Shown: positions 49,029-62,122 of the stretch, in pieces
Layout: every line of letters starts with the position of its first letter
Position numbering within the stretch: the stretch's first letter is position 1
Source of the DNA: Gloeophyllum trabeum ATCC 11539
Lineage: Eukaryota; Basidiomycota; Agaricomycetes; Gloeophyllales; Gloeophyllaceae
DNA: 64,000 nucleotides
Direction: 5' to 3'
Assembly: GCF_000344685.1 (NCBI RefSeq)
Contig: NW_006920414.1
Location: 102,067-166,066 of the forward strand
Program-made: the position numbers and the translations under genes
The notes under the pieces: model-generated
Seen by the model: the letters and a program-made list of their open reading frames with translations, nothing else
Told to the model about the DNA's origin: nothing
Databases searched by the model: none

Positions 49029-49546
49029 ATTTTCGGAATTGAGCGTTTCAGTGTGGAAGTCAAAGAGAGGCAAGCTCCCGTCGAGCGACAAGCACTATTT
49101 ACGACGGCATATGGTAGAGCCCTCGACGTCGGCGTCGTTCCAGACGATTCTCGCGACGCGTCTGTGCTGCGAATCACGTGAGATGCCAGCTGCCGGGGCC
49201 GGGACCTCGGTGGCCAAATGAGGCAATTCCCGACGCATGTCGGGCCCTGTCAGCTTCATGATCAAGTTCACAGGTCACACGACGATACAGGCGAGTACAT
49301 TATGTTAATGGTACACACAGAAGGTGTTGCTAGAGCAGCGTAAGATCTTTGTCCTACGCTGGCCTGGAGATTGAATCCTTACACAGAACAGCCTGGATGT
49401 CTGTATCTCTCGTTCCTCAAGTTCATGTTGTGTTTTCAGCTGCGTATTCTGGTAAGACTTGTTCCACTATCCTCATCCCAAGAAATCGTAGCCATCGGTA
49501 ATCTGATATTGCAATCATCAGTCGCTCTTCAGCAAGAAGTCCGGAT
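49029..49546. other. Intergenic
   Basis: Promoter side of HSP78 and 3' side of the BTB gene. No other content recognised. Confidence 0.45.
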
Positions 49547-50549
49547 CTAGTACGAGTTGTTCACCTCGTCTATTGCTTCTTCAATTTTTACTCCGAGTAA
49601 CTGACTGAAGCGCTGCAGGTCCTCGGGCGCTTTACTTTTGCAAATCTTGCATTTGGAAGCTTTCCTCAGAGAAGCCTTGAGTGTAGACTGCGCCGTCACT
49701 GATGCGCCACAAGGTCTTTTCTCGAGGGCAATACACGCGTCTTTCATGTATTCAATCCACCAACGTGCGACGGATAGACCGCAGCGCTTGCTGTGTTTGC
49801 GAGGACATTTCCCGCCACATTGGATCCATATCCAAGCCTCATCGGTTGGGATCCATTCGGTTCCTGGGGACAGTGTGAGGTATCTCGCAGCATAGCTGCA
49901 CCGGTGGCGGTACTCGATGAGCCGATGCAATGGAAGAGCCGAGATATACTGCATCTCCGGTGTCGCTGGCTTGTCGCCTAGGAGCTGCGCTAAAGTGTGT
50001 CTTGCAGCGAGGCGTGCTTCGTCAGCGAGCCGCAGGCGACAGGCTACCGCGAAGACACGCAAGGATTCGCTCTGCAGGTGTCCCGTGCAGACAAGCTCTT
50101 TCCGCAAAGACCCCACCAATGCTTCGAACTGGTATTTGACCGCGGCGACTAGGACGGGTTGTAATTCTGTCAGGGATTCCCAGACAGGCTGCTTGATGGG
50201 GTAACACAACTGCAGCAGCCTCTCAACTACTTCCCCGGTTTCTTCGGACATTGGTACGACGGGAAGTTCCTGCAGAGAACTGTCCTTGGATCCTCCATCT
50301 CCGCCTATCATGAACATGTCTCGGAAAACGGCTGAGGCGATCCCAAGGACAACCTTGTGCGCGCGGAAGTCCACGTTGTCCTTGGAGCGCAATATCACGT
50401 CGGCCGACTCGTTTTCTTGGAAGAGTGGCTCTAGGAACGAACCCGCCAGACAACATACTTTCCTCAGATTATTTCTAGGCGTGCAGGATATCGAATCGCC
50501 TACCCGTTGGATGCCAAGGCACGTCCGTCTGTAGCTCGCCGTTGTCCAT
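49547..50549 (-). CDS. BTB/POZ domain protein
   Basis: Exon 1 from the ATG at 50549 (MDNGELQTDVPWHPT) splices to EPLFQENESADVILRSKDNV, then FRAHKVVLGIASAVFRDMF, the BTB core. It continues with VERLLQLCYPIKQPVWESL, LVAAVKYQFEALVGSLRKEL and FAVACRLRLADEARLAARHT. The C terminus is Cys-rich (WIQCGGKCPRKHSKRCGLS, KCKICKSKAPEDLQRFSQLL) and ends at the TAG at 49547. This is the layout of a large basidiomycete BTB family of unknown role; BTB domains dimerise and often recruit Cullin-3. About 315 residues, intact. A frameshifted paralogue lies at 53500-54623. Confidence 0.8.
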
Positions 50550-51493
50550 GCCAGTATAATCGCACTTAGATATGGGGATGGTAAAGGACCAGTGCAAAAC
50601 AACGGCGGCGTCCAACGTGAGCGTCTGTGGCAACAATGTGTATCACATGCGGAATACATTGACGAGTATAGTCATAGCATACTCATTTCTCAAGCTTCCA
50701 GATCCAGGGTAACGCGTGTCATTAATGAACCCACAATGCGGATCGCACCTTCACCTAATCCGAACCAAATATTGCATTATCGGTGTCACGGATTTCATGA
50801 AGTCCTTATCAGGTAAGTACGAACATCAACTGGCCCGATATTGTGGTGAACTAAATCATAAACTATGGAAAAAACCAGAAGGAAAAAACTCATCGTTCTA
50901 GTTATTAAACCATGTCCGTGCGACTCAAACTTCTGCGCATAACGATGCTGGCATCGGGCGGTCCGCCGGAACCAGCACGTCCAGCCAACATCCAAATGTC
51001 TACAACCTGCATACGTAGGGGTTTTGACATGGACATCTGACGCTGGAGTAACCGCGAATATCAGGAATCACGAACGCTACTGGCATGTCAAAGGTGATAC
51101 CGCGTATAGCAAACAGCAGGCCTCTTCACAGAGATCATTTGAAGTACGTAGCCATCAGAACTCCTGCTTCGTTGATATAATCAGAACCATTAGACTATAA
51201 TAAGACTGCCTGGCGAGTTCCATACTTACTTACGACGTTCTCTGATCCCCTTGACGCACGATGTATCAAGATGGACGCCGGGATAACTTGGTCCATAGCT
51301 TGCTTGGTAGTTCCCTGTCAGAAAGGGACAGCACCACGAGAACTAGGAAACACAGGAGACGTCTTTAGGAATACCAAAGATACTTTTCCACGGGCTACTA
51401 GGCACGTCATGCCGCGTGCGTAACTGCCCTCGTAGAAGGCTAGTCGCACTAGCATAGATCTGCTTACCGATAGCACATCTGCACCATCGAAAA
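50550..51493. other. Intergenic, AT-richer, no gene recognised
   Basis: Several short open frames, none with recognisable content. Confidence 0.45.
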
Positions 51494-52997
51494 TGCCCAA
51501 GGACTACAAATCCATCATACCGGACAATGTGCTGGCCAAACTCCAGTCAGATCCCTCCTGCGCCGGCTTTCCGTCCATCGTGAGGGAGTCCCGTCCGCAT
51601 CTCTTGACGGTGTATAAACTCCTTGGAACGTCCGCCGACGGCGTTGCAATTATCGGGGAGCAGATAGAGCCTGGGGAGCAGATAGAGCCTGGGTTGCGAT
51701 ACAGTCAAGAATAGGGCACGACGTGGCTGCACTCCGCGGCCGAGGCGATCCGTGGTGCGGGCTGGAGATGGTTCGCCTCGGCGCTTCCATAGACTTCAAG
51801 GACAAGGTCGATGATATACGGCCCTGGACTACGCCTGCAAAATAGAAGACTGGGACCTCATCGCTCTACTTCTCGGCCACGGGGCGAAGCCTGGTCGCTG
51901 CGGCTTGCCTGACGATCATTTAGGTGGTAGAGCGAACGATAGGGAACGATTCAGTCAGCTCCTGAAGGAAACTTCTGGCATATGCTAACGCCCACAGCAG
52001 CCGTGCCCGTGCTGGTCCGGCAATGCGCTTGCCGACTACCACGCTGCGGGACCCATAGCCTACCCCTCCCACTACCCTGCCGGTGCGGCTCGGGCAAGTC
52101 CTACGGGAAGTGCTGCTCCCGGCGCTGCGTCGCGTACACCGAGAAGTGGTGCAAGACAGAGCGGTGGACCTGGGTCACGGAAGAGCGGCCCGTGCGGTTC
52201 GCGCTCAATCCAAGTGACATCGATTTCGATATCGCGCGGCGACTTATAGAGAATAGAGACCTCCTGGCGCAAGTCAGTCCTCGACCCGGATCCCGTGGTG
52301 CAACGACGATGCGCGTCCCGAAGTCCGTGAGAGCGAGGCGCACCGCCTCCTTCAAGGCTTTGTGAATATGGCCAGGGACGTCAGCGGGGCTTGTCGACCC
52401 TGCATTCCTGTACGCGGCTGAGCAAACTGAGTTCGTGCCGATGTATGCATCGTTTAGTGTGTCATGTCCTACCTGTCTGATGCGGACGCGATAATCCAGA
52501 CCCGATGGGCGCGGTGGTATTGAGAGGGGGAACGGAAGCGAGGTCTCGAAAGAGTGGAATGACGAGGTCGACCTGTACATCGCTCGCTGCGACGATCCTC
52601 GTCCACGCTGTGAGATAGAGTGCTCTGCCAAGGTGAACGCGGGGTACGGCGCACTCTTTCGGGCCTGCGAAGGCCAGGGCTGCATCAAGCGTGAAGGGAG
52701 GGACGTACAGAGGCTTCAAGTATGCTCGGGGTGCAAACTGGTAGGTTCCAGTCCGTTTTCGCCTGCGCCGCCTGTTTCTCCTTACTTATTACAATTTCTG
52801 CGCTGAAGGCCGTGTATTGTAGCAATGCTTGTCGGGCGTCCAGGTGGACAGCGCGCAGAGGGGTGTGCGAGACAGGAGGTGGTGCTGAGCACATGCTGCC
52901 GTCGCAGGAAGCGATGCAGTATTATGTCGTGCCTGAGTTGATGGAGACCATGTTGCGGGAGAGCGAGACCCTGCTGTCCGAGGCCGGTGTGATTTAG
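51494..52997 (+). pseudogene. Decayed SEC-C/MYND protein, paralogue of the 34-36 kb gene
   Basis: Starts at the ATG at 51494 (MPKDYKSIIPDNVLAKL). It contains an in-frame 18-bp tandem duplication (EQIEPGEQIEPG, about 51657-51692) and then a stop at 51712-51714. Remnants follow in shifting frames: LDYACKIEDWDLIALLLGHG (ankyrin-like), CPCWSGNALADYH, and after a frameshift near 52070 CRCGSGKSYGKCCSRRCVAY (SEC-C). Further on are RLIENRDLL, GYGALFRACEGQGCIKREGR and a MYND half AVYCSNACRASRW, in which the His of the finger is replaced by Arg. It ends at 52997. Stops and shifts at several points rule out one intact product. The order of domains matches the gene at 34390-35969. Confidence 0.7.
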
Positions 52998-53499
52998 TTA
53001 AGACACCGCATCTCCCCCGGGAATGTTCGTCTGTTGTACTCCGGAAACATGGCAGGCGATATAGAGATCGCAAATACGAAGGAAACCGCCGCCAGCGACC
53101 TATATCTTTAACCATCACGCGCCCACGTCGTAGGCGACAGTGACCTACTTTCGCGAGCACATGTCACCCTTCCGCGACAGTCGAATCCTTTCCGAGACTA
53201 TTCACCTTATATGTGGCCTCATTAGTCTTGACTCTAGCATCTGACTGAGGCATCACAGGTTCCGCGAAGCTTTGCTTTGTGTCGTATCCGGAAGCTTTTC
53301 GCAAACAAAACGTGATCGTGCGCCGTCACAGAGCCGATGTACGACAGTATCTCCCATACGACAGTTTGGCCAGAGAGGCAGTATACATGTGCGCTGTTCC
53401 ACGGAGATCATTCAGCTGATACATAGTGCAACGTGCAACTGATACTGAGCAACTGATAGAGGGCATATTTCGATTGATTCAGACGGGGTGGGCAAGGCC
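52998..53499. other. Intergenic
   Basis: Between convergent gene ends. Nothing recognised. Confidence 0.45.
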
Positions 53500-54623
53500 C
53501 TACGCGCAAAAGTCATAGGTATCCGCAATCTGGCATCAACGTTAACATGCAAGTCAAGACACGATAAGAAGTTGCTGAGTGTGGACTTACCTTCTTCACT
53601 CTCTTGTCGACTTCGGCCGCAAGCAGCTCACTGAACGCTGTCAAATCTTGGAATACTCTCTGACAGCACGTGTCGCATTTTAACGCTCTCTCCAAAGCAG
53701 GTTCCCAGGTTGTCATCGACTTCGCAGACGTACCGCAAGGGTTTGCGGATAAAGCAGAACGAGCGCTCGCCATATAAGTGACCCACCAACGGGCCACATC
53801 TGTGCCGTAGGTCTTAGCGTTGGTCGAGGAACATCCTTTCTCAGTACAGGCAACCCATACCCAGTCTCTACTGATAGCCCACGATCTTGACCGGGGCACC
53901 GGGTGAGTCTGGCAGCAGCCTTGGAACAGTCCTCGCGGTACTCCAAAAGTTGGTGGAAGGTCAAACCCGAAATTGACTGCAGCTCGGGTATGGGGGGCTT
54001 CGAGACCACTGGTCCCCTTAACGTGTAGGGAACGGCTATGCGCGCTTCGTCATTCAGGCCCAGACGGCAAGCGATGGTGAAAATGTGCAAGGCTTCAGTT
54101 TCCAGGAACCTCGGCAATACTAGTTCCTGCCTCAACGAAGGGATGATTCCCTTCATTTTGTACTTGACTGCAGCGGCCAGAACGGACGATACGTCTGATA
54201 CGGACGACCATGTGGGCCGTTCAACAGGATAGCATAGTTTCAATAGCTTTTCAAGGACTTCTCCCGTCTCCTCGAGCTTCAGCGGGTCAGGAATCCCGCC
54301 ATTCTGAACCGTCAGTGAGTCCCTGAGCACCGGTGAGGCGATGGAAAGGACCAGTTTGTGGACTCTAAACTTGAACTCGTCCGAAGAACACAGAATGACA
54401 TCGGCAGATCGGTCTTTCTGAAAAAGTGGTTCTATTCATCACAGACAGGTATTCAGCTTCAGGCTTCCTCCCAGCAACCACTCCATGCAGACTGCCACCT
54501 ACCGGTTGGTCGCCATGCGGTCGTGGATGCAGGTGCAGATCCTAGGCCTTCCGGATCCTCAACCTTCGCGCGCACTTGTTGGGGCTCTTCTTCTTCCTCT
54601 GAAAGCTGGGAGGACTCACTCAT
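53500..54623 (-). pseudogene. BTB/POZ paralogue with one frameshift
   Basis: Exon 1 from the ATG at 54623 (MSESSQLSEEEEEPQQVRA) ends in WRPTG. Exon 2 gives EPLFQKDRSADVILCSSDEF, then FRVHKLVLSIASPVLRD and LEKLLKLCYPVERPTWSSV. It continues with LAAAVKYKMKGIIPSLRQEL and FTIACRLGLNDEARIAV, collinear with the BTB gene at 49547-50549. At about 53870-53900, next to a GGG run, the frame must change to continue with ISRDWVWVACTEKGCSS, VARWWVTYMASA and LKCDTCCQRVFQDL. A last small exon after an intron could end the gene at 53500. A single-base change would restore it, so it may be a sequence error or a recent loss. Confidence 0.65.
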
Positions 54624-56878
54624 TGTTGAGCACAAAAGACTCGGGATACAAGGATGATTTGAGGACACTGCTGGTGGATAAGTAAGCACCGGCTCCGTGA
54701 CTCGAAGACGTAAGTTCTAAGAATCGGACACAGTAACCATTGTTACAGCAACAAGCGGCTATTTGACCCGTCAGGACGACCCGCCTCCAGCACTATGATG
54801 GCAGCCAGTTGTATAACAACGGGGACTTGACATACAGTACATTCAACTTCACTTCATTCCCGGCGCTGTCATGTTCTCGAACTTCGCAGTTTCGAGGAGC
54901 CATAATGGAGTTTTCCGATATGGAAATGGTCATACCAAAAGCGGTAAGCCGCCTTCCCCATCGGGGCAAAGTCACACTACAGCACACGCTGATCTATCCG
55001 CAATGAACGTCACCGAAAAATGGAGCTGAGGCGTAGACTGTCAGTGTCAGACTCAGAAGTTGGTCAGAAGCGTTTTGAAGAGAACGACAGCCGTCCACCC
55101 TTCTTACTATTGGCCTTAAAATCGCTACTCTGCACCCTCCATCCGCCTAAGTACATACCCAGCCTAGATTTTCGTTCGAGCAGCTACTCTCATTCCCGCC
55201 GACTTGCAGTAGAATTTAACCACGACGCCTTGCTCTGCTACGACAGCAGCGCTTTGGACACAATCATTAAGAACAAGCAAGGCAATATGTCTATCAAACC
55301 CAATGTTGTCATCGTTTTACAAGGAACATCAGCGACGCAGACGCAGTGCCGACCAGAGGACGGCAATAGACACCGAAGACAAAATATGAGTGCTGTGCGC
55401 TCGAGATTAGCCGCTTAGACACAACCATCCACTCAGAAACCCCTGAGGCGGACCGGATGGGCTCCTAGTTGCTTGTTGAGAATCACACAGGCGTTAACGT
55501 CTCAGTGAAGCGCAGGGGTACCGTAACTCCTGTCTATGCGCGCACTGTGCGCAACGGCGAGCTCATCGAGCTCTTGCTCCGGCCATGACTCACCTTTATA
55601 CAGAGGACGGAGAGACTCGGCCAAGTTATGCTAGACTACGCGAGGAAAAGGAGGAGTAAGGACGATCCTTGGGGAACGCGGAGGAACTAGGTGCTTACAG
55701 TGCCCTGCAACCTGACGCCTAGGCCTTGTCCCTAAAGGCCATCCACGAGTGCCATGCAAAGTCGAAGCCACACCTGCTTGAATGATCTTCTCGTTGCAAC
55801 ACAGACAAGACATATTCCCAGCCAGTGGGGGAAACGAGAAATGGAAGGAAAAGGACTGCTGCATGGTACTGTCCTGACGGAAAACGGGTCGTGGAACAAC
55901 CGAAACTGGAGGGCATCCGTCGACTGCGAGAGAACTTGCAGCACATAAATTATTCAGGCAATCCTGTGGGCCCCAAGATGGAAGATTAGGCGAGGACTGA
56001 AGACCAGAATTTAGTCGATACCGCGAGAGAACTGTCGGCGATACGATGACACTCCTGATGTCGATGTCGATGGACCCGGGTTCAGATGTGCTTGGGTTAA
56101 GCTGCCTACGTGAATACCAGCTACTCGCTCAACAAAAGCTTGATTGTTTCTGCCCAGAAATTCTCGTAAGAGGAAGCCCTGCTTGTACAACACCGACCAC
56201 CGACCAGGAGACAGACATAGCCCCAAAAGCGTTTCAAAATTCAAATCCGCCTCGATGATCATTCCGCGGAATATCGCGACACGCCTATGCCTTAACTCAA
56301 GGTAGAGAAAGGCGCTATAATCTTCAATTTGAGTCTCGCTCTATCGCAAGCGCAAGGGCGTCCCATACGACAAACTCGAGGGCCAGGACGTTGAAGGACT
56401 TACGCTGGTACGTATACTGTCCCAACCAGTGCGTAAACCGATGACCGTTTCTGCGAAGCAGATGATGCTTTCTGGACAGTGATTACAACTCAAGCTGAGA
56501 AAGGTGATAGGGTCAAAAGGCTTGACATAACTTTGACTTACAAGTGTGTGGAGGATATGATGTTTACCTTCACTTGACCTGAACCACGAGTGACTGTGAC
56601 CGTCACGGAGACTCGGAGCCTTTCGCAGGCCAGCCCAGACTTCAAGTTGAGGTTTACTTACTTGGACGGCTGCCAACGATGGCAGTAGCACATAATAATC
56701 CACAAACCTTAGAAGGTGAGAGCGGCCCCCACCGAACTCAGGACTGTTGGCTTGCTGCGGATGCATCTCCGCAGCACAGCGATCAAAGCACCATGGGTAT
56801 ATATATGGTATCATCTTATCTCGCTTTGACTCTTCGCCTGCATAGAATTGCCCTGAACAGGCGTGTCTACGGGCAACG
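54624..56878. other. 2.2-kb stretch without a recognised gene
   Basis: Several overlapping short frames on both strands (for example 54793-55006, 55020-55418, 55631-55948, 56341-56814), none with a convincing start, splice pattern or family resemblance. It may include the promoter of the secreted protein starting at 56879. Confidence 0.4.
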
Positions 56879-58420
56879 ATGAAGACCGACGCGCTCTGCT
56901 TTAGCGTCCTCGCGGCTCTGGCATCGCTGGCTTGCTCGACTGTCCCCCCTGCACACTCAAGCGGCGGTCATGAACTCGCCGCGAATGCCAACCACATCTT
57001 CAACGCCATTCACTCGTCTCTGCGTCAATGGGGGTCCTCCCTGAACCACAACGGCATGTCCTACTTCCTCGCCACCGTCCCAGAGGGCACCCAGCTCTAC
57101 CACGGGACAAGCAAGGCGGAGCCGGTTACGGGGATGGAATGGCTCGCGTTCGAGCCGGAGCACTCGATTTTGTTTGCGGGGCGTCGAGGGCCGCCGCGGA
57201 GGAGACCCGGAGAAGAGCCCGGGAAACCAGGAGAAGGTCCTCCGCCTCCACCTGGGGGAGGGAGGGGCCCTCACGAAGGCAACCCTTCGCGACTCGCGAA
57301 CAATCAGCAGGAACCCCTTCTTGGATACGACGCTCCAGACGAAGACGAAGAACTCGGCGGGTATTTGCACACCTACCGCGCTGCCCGCCCGCTGCGCCTG
57401 CTCTACATCGACGGCGAGTCTGCTGCCAAGTCCAACAAGGGCACACTGGACTCGCAAGATTACATACTGGTGAATTCCACTGACACTTCGGGTCGTATGG
57501 GCGGCGAGTTCGCGCGCGCCGCGGGGCTCTGCGAGCTTGCGCAGACGGAGTGGGGCGGGCGCATCGACGGCGTGCTCCGCATGGAGGGCGGGTTCGAGAT
57601 TATCTTATGCTCATTCCAGGACCGCCTCGACGTGGTACGAATTAATAGGCAGCAGTCCCGCTACGCGATGCACGACGGACAGTTCTTCGACTACTACCGC
57701 GCGATCACGGCGCGGTACCATGGGATCGGCGGGGGCAGGGTGCGCCTGGACTTCGACCGGTTCGTCACCGCGTTCGACGGCAAGTACGGCGTGGACCCGC
57801 TTTTCAGGAACATCGATGGGCGCGTGCTCCCGCGGCTGCAGAACGTGACCAAAGAGCAGGTCGCGATGATCAGGGCGGATATCCGCGCGCTTGTGCTCGG
57901 CGCGGGCAGTCCTGAGCGCTCGTATGACTGGCAGGGCGTCGCGGACATGATCGTCGGTCGGTACGCGAGCAGGCTGAAGTACATCGCCGCCCTGCCGACG
58001 CTGGAGCATGTCCAGGATGAAATCGTAAACACCTTGCAGCCGTTCATCGACTTTGCCCCGGGAAAGCGTAATGCCTCCGCCGAGGCGCACCGTTGTGCGA
58101 CGCAGTTCATCCCCGTCTTAGCACCCTCGCCCGCCGAGTCTATGGGCGCTGCTGCCGTATCATACGTCGCACACCACATTTGTTCTACCCTGACATCCGT
58201 CGGAGAGGTGGAGAGCTACGATGTGGCTATTCAGAAGCTGAACGATCTGATTGACTGGCTCGACTGGACCACGTGGAAGGAGTGCGGTGCTTGCGATCCC
58301 GACAAGCTTTGCATGATACCCATATGGCCGCAGGGATCGCTGGAGGACTTTACTAATCCACAGTGTCTGAATGCGACGCAGATGCAGGGCAGGAGGGGCT
58401 ACTGGGGCAGGCGGTGGTAG
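56879..58420 (+). CDS. Secreted protein of unknown function (513 aa), YHGT motif
   Basis: An intronless frame from the ATG at 56879. It starts with a clear signal peptide (hydrophobic core FSVLAALASLAC) and then HELAANANHIFNAIHSSLRQ. Next are MSYFLATVPEGTQLYHGT and EWLAFEPEHSILFA, and a low-complexity Gly/Pro/Arg insert at residues about 100-140 (GPPRRRPGEEPGKPGEGPPP). The rest is conserved-looking (LRLLYIDGESAAKSNKGTLD, RAAGLCELAQTEWGGRIDGV, RVRLDFDRFVTAFDGKYGVD) with late Cys residues (ECGACDPDKLC) typical of extracytoplasmic proteins. I know such proteins as widespread fungal hypotheticals without a function. The YHGT...WLAF pair recalls the first strands of ADP-ribosyltransferase folds, but no matching Glu was identified. 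Confidence 0.8.
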   Translation: MKTDALCFSVLAALASLACSTVPPAHSSGGHELAANANHIFNAIHSSLRQWGSSLNHNGMSYFLATVPEGTQLYHGTSKAEPVTGMEWLAFEPEHSILFAGRRGPPRRRPGEEPGKPGEGPPPPPGGGRGPHEGNPSRLANNQQEPLLGYDAPDEDEELGGYLHTYRAARPLRLLYIDGESAAKSNKGTLDSQDYILVNSTDTSGRMGGEFARAAGLCELAQTEWGGRIDGVLRMEGGFEIILCSFQDRLDVVRINRQQSRYAMHDGQFFDYYRAITARYHGIGGGRVRLDFDRFVTAFDGKYGVDPLFRNIDGRVLPRLQNVTKEQVAMIRADIRALVLGAGSPERSYDWQGVADMIVGRYASRLKYIAALPTLEHVQDEIVNTLQPFIDFAPGKRNASAEAHRCATQFIPVLAPSPAESMGAAAVSYVAHHICSTLTSVGEVESYDVAIQKLNDLIDWLDWTTWKECGACDPDKLCMIPIWPQGSLEDFTNPQCLNATQMQGRRGYWGRRW

Positions 58421-58728
58421 GAGGGAAGCTCGATCGAGAGAGTATGGTACCGTGATCATAAATAGACGGCCACTCTTGTATTGTTGGCGCTTGCATATTG
58501 TAGAGGATTACATCGCTGTCTCTGAATATCACCCTGTATCTCGATGGAACAAACCAACGACGGGAGCAGAGTTTCAGCACGCGAGATGAACTAGCTCGCA
58601 TGAGAGGATTGGAGAGTGAGAACGAACCATACATGTCGCAGTGGAGGTATCGTATGATTATGGTACAGGACCTGCTATTAAACACAAACTGCAAAAGATC
58701 TCGACTCAGATATCACAAGGGCAACAGG
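58421..58728. other. Short convergent intergenic region
   Basis: Separates the 3' ends of the secreted-protein gene and the flavoprotein gene. Nothing recognised. Confidence 0.5.
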
Positions 58729-61164
<2,436 letters not shown>

Positions 61165-62122
61165 TGGGCGGGCTGAGAGTTCAACGTTCAGGATCCGGTC
61201 GATGTCCGTTACGTCTCAGTGCAGACCCCTTTATATGTCGGATCGGATACTCCATTGGCTCGTTAGACCTGTACTGTTCGTCGCCTTTTACGGTAGCCCA
61301 CCCGGAACAACTAATTGACGGCTCTGGTAGCGCTGGTCATGAGGTCCGCTCCCCTGCCCTTACGGGTTCTCCTTAGCTGATCGCATCTAGTAGAAACTGG
61401 AGCTGCCAGGGCTTTTTCTTCATGTTGTACACTCGAAGCTTCGATGCCCGAAGCGATAGTTTGTAATGAATATTGGAGAACCGGCGTCGACGCAGGAGGA
61501 TGCGAGGATGAGACGCAGGCACGGACTTGGAGGGTTGACAATTCCAAATTTGGTTAGCAGCAATAAAACAAATATCACTGAGCCAATTATTTACTTTCTT
61601 TACTGACTCAGACTACGTCCTCTTGACCAAGGCTCGACTTCCTCTCACTCAAACTTGCTGACAGGTATAAAGGATGAACTGTAAAACTGCTCGAAACTCA
61701 GGCGATAGCATCGGATGGATCTTCTGTCCGGCTTCTGCGCGTGGAATGCCCTGGGTGCGGCGAGTACACAAGCAGTAATCGCAGACTTGAGGACGACCGC
61801 GGCGAACTTTCCGAAGGCTGCGGTGAGTTCGACTGTATCGGGAAGATCTTCGAGAGAACACTGGGGAACGCTATGCCTGGCTATTTGCACTCATTCCCGC
61901 TTGCGTTCGTTTTGCAGATAGGAGGCTGCACTGACAGGCAGATCAGTATTTGCATGCTGCGTTCCAGCCGGCCAGACTGCCAGCACCGACCTCTCAAGCT
62001 TTGGTTTCGCTGGGCACCCGAAATGTAAAGATATGCAATAGACAAGAGCCAGCGACATCGCCTCAGACGACGACTCATGACTCCCCGACATCATGCCAAA
62101 GTAGGGGTATACATTCCAGCTT
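61165..62122. other. Intergenic, no recognised gene
   Basis: Open frames on both strands at 61645-62028 overlap each other and resemble no family. It includes the promoter of the phenol-hydroxylase-like gene. Confidence 0.4.

Noticed and set aside
48513..49181. 222-codon plus-strand frame opposite the HSP78 5' end
   Set aside because: No family resemblance, while the minus strand encodes the mitochondrial presequence and NBD1.
49029..49200. Heat-shock elements upstream of HSP78
   Set aside because: TTC and GAA triplets occur, but their spacing does not match the two-base-separated repeats of a heat-shock element.
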